Shown here in pieces: positions 23,305 to 28,236 of a DNA stretch of 28,236 bases. Where the stretch lies: contig CAYOPW010000038.1 of NCBI GenBank assembly GCA_964405975.1, positions 1 through 28,236 of the forward strand. The letters are read 5' to 3'. The DNA is from Hyphomicrobium_A sp964405975 (GTDB lineage: Bacteria; Pseudomonadota; Alphaproteobacteria; Rhizobiales; Hyphomicrobiaceae). The notes beneath the pieces were generated by a model. It ran no database searches. It was not told the DNA's origin and saw only the letters and a program-made list of their open reading frames with translations. Made by a program: the position numbers and the translations under genes. How positions within the stretch are numbered: position 1 is the stretch's first letter; every line of letters starts with the position of its first letter.

Positions 23305-24522
23305 ATGGTGCAGAGTTCTCCAATGATTGCACGCGACAGTGAGGAGGCAAAATCGGTCGCAAGGGTCGTGCCGAGTATCAGCGACCTTGAGGCGAGTGCG
23401 TGGGATGCGTGCGCCAATCCCGACCTCGCCGCCTACGACCCCTTCGTTTCGTATGCCTTCCTCAAAGCTTTGGAGGAATCCGGTGCTGTCGGGGGACGCG
23501 ACACCGGCTGGCTGCCCCACCACATCACGGTCGAAGACGGTGGTGGAAAGATCTGCGCGTGCATGCCCTGCTACATCAAACTCGATAGTACAGGCGAGTA
23601 CGTGTTCGATTACGCATGGGCCGAGGCTTATGAGCGTGCAGGCGGCCGCTACTATCCCAAACTACAGTCCGCCGTTCCATTCACGCCCGTGCCTGGCCGC
23701 CGCCTCCTGGTGAAACCAGGCCCCAAAGCGGAAACTTGCGAAGTGCTGCTTGCCGCGGCAGCCGTTGAACTTTCAAAACGCCTTGGTGCCTCGTCCCTAC
23801 ACGTCACCTTCCTCACGCAAGGTGAATGGAGCCGCCTCGCCGATCTCAGCTTCCTGCGGCGCACGGACCAGCAGTTCCACTGGCACAACGAGGGATACAA
23901 GACGTTTGGGGACTTCCTCGCGCAGTTGTCGTCGCGCAAGCGCAAGACCATTCGCAAAGAGCGCGCTGAAGCTATGAGCGGCGGCCTCTCGATTGAGAGA
24001 GTTTCCGGCGCCGATATCACGCAGGCGCATTGGGATGCTTTCTATAACTTCTACATGGATACAGGCAGCCGCAAGTGGGGGCGTCCCTATCTTAATCGCC
24101 AGTTCTTTTCACTTCTGGGCGAGACGATGGACAGACGCTGCCTGCTCATCATGGCAAAGCACCAAGACCGCTACGTCGCTGGCGCCCTAAATTTGCTGGG
24201 CGGCGAATGTCTCTACGGCCGCTACTGGGGTGCTATTGAGCATCACCCCTGCCTGCATTTCGAGATCTGTTACTACCAGGCGATCGACTATGCGATTGAG
24301 GCTGGTTTGGCCCGCGTTGAAGCCGGTGCCCAAGGCGAGCACAAGCTATTACGCGGGTATCGGCCGGTTACGACTTACTCGGCCCATTGGATCCAAGATC
24401 CCGGCCTGCGCAATGCGATAGCGCGTTACCTGAATGATGAACGCCGCGCGGTAGCTGAGAGTACGGCCTTTCTGGCCACCTGTGGCCCCTACCGCAAAGA
24501 CCGAACCGCTGACGCGCGCTAG
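23305..24522 (+). CDS. FemAB-like GNAT protein (DUF482, 'peptidogalycan biosynthesis' family)
   Basis: A 405-residue protein with two tandem GNAT-like folds, as in FemAB and BacB-type transferases. It has a basic SSRKRKTIRKER near 209-220, LYGRYWG at 303-309, CLHFEICYYQAIDYAI just after, and GAQGEHKLLRGYRP at 341-354, the signature of the DUF482 family. The true substrate is unknown; the database name implies cell-wall work, but that is by distant similarity to FemAB peptidyltransferases. The ATG at 23305 is chosen; an ATG at 23323 is also possible. It follows the GDPD gene by 36 bases, likely in one transcript. Confidence 0.88.
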   Translation: MVQSSPMIARDSEEAKSVARVVPSISDLEASAWDACANPDLAAYDPFVSYAFLKALEESGAVGGRDTGWLPHHITVEDGGGKICACMPCYIKLDSTGEYVFDYAWAEAYERAGGRYYPKLQSAVPFTPVPGRRLLVKPGPKAETCEVLLAAAAVELSKRLGASSLHVTFLTQGEWSRLADLSFLRRTDQQFHWHNEGYKTFGDFLAQLSSRKRKTIRKERAEAMSGGLSIERVSGADITQAHWDAFYNFYMDTGSRKWGRPYLNRQFFSLLGETMDRRCLLIMAKHQDRYVAGALNLLGGECLYGRYWGAIEHHPCLHFEICYYQAIDYAIEAGLARVEAGAQGEHKLLRGYRPVTTYSAHWIQDPGLRNAIARYLNDERRAVAESTAFLATCGPYRKDRTADAR

Positions 24523-24535
24523 CGCCAACGCCCGC

Positions 24536-24564
24536 TTGACGTGTGCGTTTGTGCCCCCTTTAAA
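24536..24564 (+). promoter_or_regulatory. Predicted sigma70-type promoter for the HIT gene
   Basis: TTGACG (24536-24541), a 17-base spacer and TTTAAA (24559-24564), 29 bases before the HIT ATG. This would allow the HIT gene and the next gene to be transcribed apart from the upstream run. Confidence 0.42.
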
Positions 24565-24593
24565 AGGCGTCACGACTTCAGGAGACGAACCGC

Positions 24594-25016
24594 ATGACGT
24601 ATGACCCAGACAACATCTTCGCCAAGATTCTACGTGGCGAGATCCCGTCCCATAAGGTCTATGAGGATGCTGATGCGCTGGTAATCATGGACGCCATGCC
24701 CCAATCGCCGGGGCACACGCTCATCATCCCCAAGGCGCCCTCACGCAACTTGCTTGACGCTGATCCCGAAATGCTGGCGCGGCTGGGGCCGCTCATCCAA
24801 AAGATGATGCGCGCGGTCAAGGAGGCTTTCGCGGCCGACGGTGTGACGTTGGTGCAGTTTAACGAACCGGCCAGCGGCCAGACTGTTTTCCATCTCCACT
24901 TTCATGTGATCCCTAGGATTGAGGGCACCCCCCTCAAACCGCATACGGGTGCGATGGAAGAATCTGACGTCTTAGCCGCCAACGCAGAAAAGGTTCGCAA
25001 GGTGCTTGCAACGTGA
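24594..25016 (+). CDS. HIT family nucleotide-binding protein
   Basis: A 140-residue histidine-triad protein of the HinT branch, which hydrolyses AMP-linked substrates such as adenosine phosphoramidates. It has the N-terminal DNIFAKILRGEIPSHKVYED, SPGHTLIIPK, VQFNEPASGQTVFH and the triad HLHFHV (His100, His102, His104). The ATG at 24594 has AGGAG nine bases upstream. Its stop overlaps the next start in GTGA, so the two are translationally coupled. Confidence 0.95.
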   Translation: MTYDPDNIFAKILRGEIPSHKVYEDADALVIMDAMPQSPGHTLIIPKAPSRNLLDADPEMLARLGPLIQKMMRAVKEAFAADGVTLVQFNEPASGQTVFHLHFHVIPRIEGTPLKPHTGAMEESDVLAANAEKVRKVLAT

Positions 25017-25657
25017 AAAAGGTCCTCGTCATCGGCGCGAGCCGTGGCATTGGCCTGGAAACCGTCAAGGCTCTGCTCGCCAAGGGCTATGAAGTGCGCG
25101 CGTTCGCACGCTCAGCGGCATCTATCGCGCTTGATGATGAACGGCTGGAAAAGGTGGATGGCAACGCACTAGATAGGGCGGACATCGACCACGCACTTCA
25201 TGGCATCGATGCCGTCGTCCAATGCCTTGGCGTCTCATTCGGACCCGAAACAGTTCTCAAAGGAACCACCCTCTTCTCCCATTCTTCTCGCGTCCTGGTC
25301 GATGCCATGCAAGCTAAAGGCATCAAGAGGCTGATTGCGGTCACAGGTCTCGGCGCAGGCGATAGCCGCGGTCACGCCGGCCTCTTTTACAATGCGCTAC
25401 TCTTTCCGCTGGTGCTGAAGCGCGTCTATGACGACAAGGACATCGAAGAGCAGATCGTGCGCACAAGCGGGCTCGATTGGACCCTCGTGCGTCCAGGCCT
25501 TTTGACGAGTGGCCCACTAACGGGTCGCTATCAGGTCCTCACCGATCCCAAATCATGGCGCACAGGATCGATCTCCCGCGCCGACGTTGGGAAATTCCTT
25601 GCTCGCCAAGTGGAGGAGCAGACCTTCATCGGCCAAACGCCCGTTTTGATCGAGTAG
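25013..25657 (+). CDS. NAD(P)-binding atypical SDR family protein
   Basis: A 214-residue Rossmann-fold protein of the atypical short-chain dehydrogenase type (NAD(P)H-binding, similar to flavin reductase/NmrA-like proteins). The dinucleotide loop is VLVIGASRGIG (from residue 4), followed by VRAFARS for the ribose/phosphate region, then IKRLIAVTGLGAGDS and LDWTLVRPGLLTSGP. The usual Y-x-x-x-K catalytic pair is not obvious, as in many atypical members; the reaction is unknown. The start is GTG at 25013, overlapping the HIT stop by four bases. The gene is convergent with clpA, 43 bases apart. Confidence 0.88.
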   Translation: MKKVLVIGASRGIGLETVKALLAKGYEVRAFARSAASIALDDERLEKVDGNALDRADIDHALHGIDAVVQCLGVSFGPETVLKGTTLFSHSSRVLVDAMQAKGIKRLIAVTGLGAGDSRGHAGLFYNALLFPLVLKRVYDDKDIEEQIVRTSGLDWTLVRPGLLTSGPLTGRYQVLTDPKSWRTGSISRADVGKFLARQVEEQTFIGQTPVLIE

Positions 25658-25700
25658 GCCGAAAAAGCCTCGAAGAAATATGGCAATCAAAACCGCGCAA

Positions 25701-28166
25701 TTAGCGATCCTTGCGCCGCGGCACGTTTGGCACTGCCCCTCCGGCCCCACCGGAGGACTTCGAGCTGCGCTCTTTTTTCTCCTTCGGACCGGGCAGCGCC
25801 TTGCGCTGTGCGGCTCCCACCAGCATCGGCTTGGACTTCGTTGCCTCGTCGTCCTCGTCGTCTTCGCTCTTGGGCCTAGCCCGCTTGGGATCGGCCGCTA
25901 GGTACTCAAAAGCAAGCTGGCGATCCTCACCATTGCCCTTGACGACAACCTTTACTGTCCCGCCGTTTTCAAGCTTGCCAAACAAGAGCTCGTCGGCAAG
26001 CGGCCGCTTGATGTTCTCTTGGATCACGCGGGCGAGGGGCCGGGCTCCGAACTTCTCGTCGTAGCCCTTTTCCGCCAACCATTTGGTCGCGTCCTCTGAC
26101 AACTCGATCGTCACGTTGCGATCAGCAAGTTGGGCTTCGAGCTGGAAGATGAACTTCTCCACCACCTTTTCGATGATCTCAGGGGGAAGACCGGAGAATG
26201 CGATCACCGCGTCGAGACGGTTGCGGAACTCGGGGCTGAACATGCGATTGATAGCGTCGCTATCGTCGCCATCACGCTTGGAGCGCGCAAAGCCCATGGG
26301 CGGCTTGGCAAGATCGGCGGCACCCGCGTTCGTCGTCATGATGAGCACGACGTTGCGGAAGTCTATCTGCTTACCGTTGTGGTCTGTGAGCTTGCCGTGG
26401 TCCATCACCTGCAACAGGATGTTGAACAGGTCAGGGTGCGCCTTCTCGATCTCGTCCAGCAGCAGCACGGAGTGCGGATGCTGATCGATGCCGTCGGTCA
26501 GAAGACCTCCTTGATCGAAGCCAACGTAGCCTGGCGGCGCGCCGATAAGGCGGCTAACCGTGTGCTTTTCCATGTACTCCGACATATCGAAGCGCAACAG
26601 CTCCACACCCATCAGGTCGGCGAGCTGTTTTGCGACTTCGGTTTTGCCGACGCCGGTGGGACCGGAGAACAAATAACAACCGATGGGCTTTTCCGGTTCG
26701 CGCAGGCCCGCGCGCGACAGCTTGATTGCCGAGGACAGCGCCTCAATCGCCTTGTCCTGACCAAACACAACGCGCTTTAGGTCCTTGCCCATGTTGTGAA
26801 GGACCTCTGCATCGCTCTTGGTGACGGTCTTGGGCGGAATGCGTGCCATTGTAGCGACCGTCGCCTCGATCTCCTTCACCGTAATCTTCTTCTTGCGCTT
26901 GCCTTCCGCGAGCAGCATTTGCGAAGCGCCCGTCTCATCGATCACGTCGATCGCTTTGTCGGGCAGCTTACGGTCATGGATGTACTTGGCGGACAGCTCT
27001 ACTGCAGTCTTGATGGCGTCGTTCGTGTACTTCAGCTTGTGGAAGGTCTCAAAGTACGGCTTGAGCCCCTTGAGGATTGCAACCGAATCCTCAATCGAGG
27101 GCTCCTTCACGTCGATCTTCTGGAAGCGGCGCACCAGGGCGCGGTCTTTCTCGAAATGCTGCCGGTACTCCTTATACGTGGTCGAACCTATGCAGCGCAC
27201 CGTGCCGGACTGCAGCGCGGGCTTTAACAGGTTGGAAGCATCCATGGCGCCACCCGAAGTGGCGCCCGCGCCGATCACCGTGTGAATCTCGTCGATAAAC
27301 AGGATCGCACCGGGATAGTTCTCGATCTCTTTCATCACCGCTTTGAGGCGCTCCTCGAAGTCGCCGCGGTAGCGTGTCCCGGCCAGCAGCGCACCCATAT
27401 CGAGCGCAAAGATCGTCGACTCCTTCAAGACCTCCGGCACATCAGCCTTTATGATCTTGCGTGCAAGACCTTCGGCAATCGCGGTCTTGCCCACACCGGG
27501 CTCGCCCACGAAGAGCGGGTTGTTCTTCTGGCGCCGGCAAAGCACCTGGATCGTGCGCAGGACCTCTGGCTCACGACCGATCAGCGGATCGATCTTGCCC
27601 TCGCGTGCCTTCTTGTTGAGATTGACGCAATAGGTATTCAGCGCGTCCTGGCCAGGTTTGCGCTCCTCGCCTTCAGTTGCCTGGTCTTCATCAACACCAC
27701 GCACGTGCCGCGGCTCCGACATACCTGGGCGCTTGGCGATGCCATGACTTATATATTGAACCGCGTCGAAGCGCGTCATTTCCTGCTCTTGCAGGAAGTA
27801 AGCGGCGTGGCTTTCGCGTTCGGCAAAAATTGCGACGAGAACGTTGGCGCCAGTGACTTCCTCGCGCCCGGAGGATTGCACATGCACGACCGCGCGGTGA
27901 ATGACGCGCTGGAACCCCGTGGTTGGCTGCGCTTCTGCTGCGTCCTTGGCAACGAGTGCGCCTAGATCATTGTCGAGATATCCCGCGACACGCGCACGAA
28001 GTGCATCGACATCCACAGTGCACGCGCGCATGACGGCTGCCGCATCCCGATCATCGATTAACGCCAGCAGCAGGTGCTCCAGCGTGGCGTATTCGTGGCT
28101 ACGCTCGTTCGCGGCCTCAAGAGCGCGATGCAGCGCGGTTTCTAGGCTTTTTGAGAAGGACGGCAA
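25701..28166 (-). CDS. clpA: ATP-dependent Clp protease ATP-binding subunit ClpA
   Basis: Hexameric AAA+ unfoldase that feeds substrates to ClpP. The 821 residues contain the N-domain (SLETALHRALEAANER...YATLEHLLLALIDD), D1 with Walker A GEPGVGKT (221-228) and Walker B ILFIDE (288-293), and D2 with GPTGVGKT (502-509) and VLLLDE (567-572). The ClpP-contact loop is probably MGF at 624-626, in the place of the IGL of E. coli ClpA. A tail of about 65 residues follows the core: acidic (KSEDDEDDE) then basic, Gly/Ser-rich and probably disordered; E. coli ClpA (758 residues) lacks it. The start is TTG at 28166, since the family N terminus MPSFS begins exactly there, AGGT lies just upstream and no ATG is in frame. 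clpS, normally just upstream, would lie beyond the window. Confidence 0.97.
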   Translation of the reverse strand: MPSFSKSLETALHRALEAANERSHEYATLEHLLLALIDDRDAAAVMRACTVDVDALRARVAGYLDNDLGALVAKDAAEAQPTTGFQRVIHRAVVHVQSSGREEVTGANVLVAIFAERESHAAYFLQEQEMTRFDAVQYISHGIAKRPGMSEPRHVRGVDEDQATEGEERKPGQDALNTYCVNLNKKAREGKIDPLIGREPEVLRTIQVLCRRQKNNPLFVGEPGVGKTAIAEGLARKIIKADVPEVLKESTIFALDMGALLAGTRYRGDFEERLKAVMKEIENYPGAILFIDEIHTVIGAGATSGGAMDASNLLKPALQSGTVRCIGSTTYKEYRQHFEKDRALVRRFQKIDVKEPSIEDSVAILKGLKPYFETFHKLKYTNDAIKTAVELSAKYIHDRKLPDKAIDVIDETGASQMLLAEGKRKKKITVKEIEATVATMARIPPKTVTKSDAEVLHNMGKDLKRVVFGQDKAIEALSSAIKLSRAGLREPEKPIGCYLFSGPTGVGKTEVAKQLADLMGVELLRFDMSEYMEKHTVSRLIGAPPGYVGFDQGGLLTDGIDQHPHSVLLLDEIEKAHPDLFNILLQVMDHGKLTDHNGKQIDFRNVVLIMTTNAGAADLAKPPMGFARSKRDGDDSDAINRMFSPEFRNRLDAVIAFSGLPPEIIEKVVEKFIFQLEAQLADRNVTIELSEDATKWLAEKGYDEKFGARPLARVIQENIKRPLADELLFGKLENGGTVKVVVKGNGEDRQLAFEYLAADPKRARPKSEDDEDDEATKSKPMLVGAAQRKALPGPKEKKERSSKSSGGAGGAVPNVPRRKDR

Positions 28167-28236
28167 TGGTGACCTACTCTTTCTCCATGGTGCATTGTAG
28201 AGGATGACCGTTCTGTCGTGAAAAATCCATGACCTG
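28167..28236. other. clpA upstream region at the window edge
   Basis: Seventy bases with no visible gene. They should hold the clpA ribosome-binding site (AGGT at about 28173-28176 on the minus strand) and possibly the clpS-clpA spacer. No clear promoter or terminator can be assigned. Confidence 0.4.

Noticed and set aside
27282..27965. A 227-codon plus-strand frame opposite clpA
   Set aside because: Shadow of clpA, with no recognisable domain.
1..28236. Search for mobile elements, toxin-antitoxin pairs, CRISPR repeats, phage defence genes, tRNA and rRNA
   Set aside because: No transposase, integrase, regularly spaced repeats, defence domain, or tRNA-like T-loop with matching arms was seen. 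The PcfJ-like gene has no mobile neighbours.

Overview
The window looks like a chromosomal housekeeping segment of an alphaproteobacterium, most likely order Hyphomicrobiales (Rhizobiales). This rests on family-level matches (DivK, DUF3572, EipB/DUF1849, DUF983, a cysteine-free L33 protein, a FemAB-like DUF482 protein, a rhizobial-type ClpA) and on gene order. The run pyrB, pyrC-like, plsY, dprA, topA, rnr, DUF983, rpmG is familiar from this class. GC is fairly high by eye and coding density is about 90 percent. I saw no insertion sequence, prophage, CRISPR array, tRNA or rRNA.

Layout: (1) 1-5056, minus strand: gatA (cut by the left edge), gatC, a membrane protein fused to a spermidine-synthase-like methyltransferase domain, and a UPF0173 metallo-hydrolase. 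(2) 5172-7004, plus: ruvX, then a chromosomal PcfJ-like protein of unknown function. (3) 7023-8696, minus: an AidB-type acyl-CoA dehydrogenase. (4) 8822-12939, plus: pyrB, a dihydroorotase-like gene that has lost its metal-site residues, plsY and dprA, tightly packed. (5) A small unknown minus-strand gene that overlaps the dprA end and diverges from topA. (6) 13386-19232, plus: topA, rnr, DUF983, rpmG. (7) 19233-20106: the only long stretch without a gene. (8) divK (minus) and a DUF3572 gene (plus), divergent. (9) eipB (minus), divergent from a plus-strand run ridA-like, GDPD, FemAB-like, HIT, NAD(P)-binding protein. (10) clpA, minus, to the right edge; clpS is not in view.

The genes mostly serve core processes: tRNA amidation (gatCA), pyrimidine synthesis (pyrB plus its partner), phospholipid synthesis (plsY, GDPD), DNA processing and topology (ruvX, dprA, topA), RNA decay (rnr), cell-cycle control (divK), envelope integrity (eipB) and proteolysis (clpA).

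I did not find a clear new multi-gene system. The points most worth following are the apparently catalytically dead dihydroorotase paired with PyrB, the PcfJ-like chromosomal gene, and the gene-free gap between rpmG and divK. In rhizobia pleD usually sits there; here the gap holds only inverted repeats.
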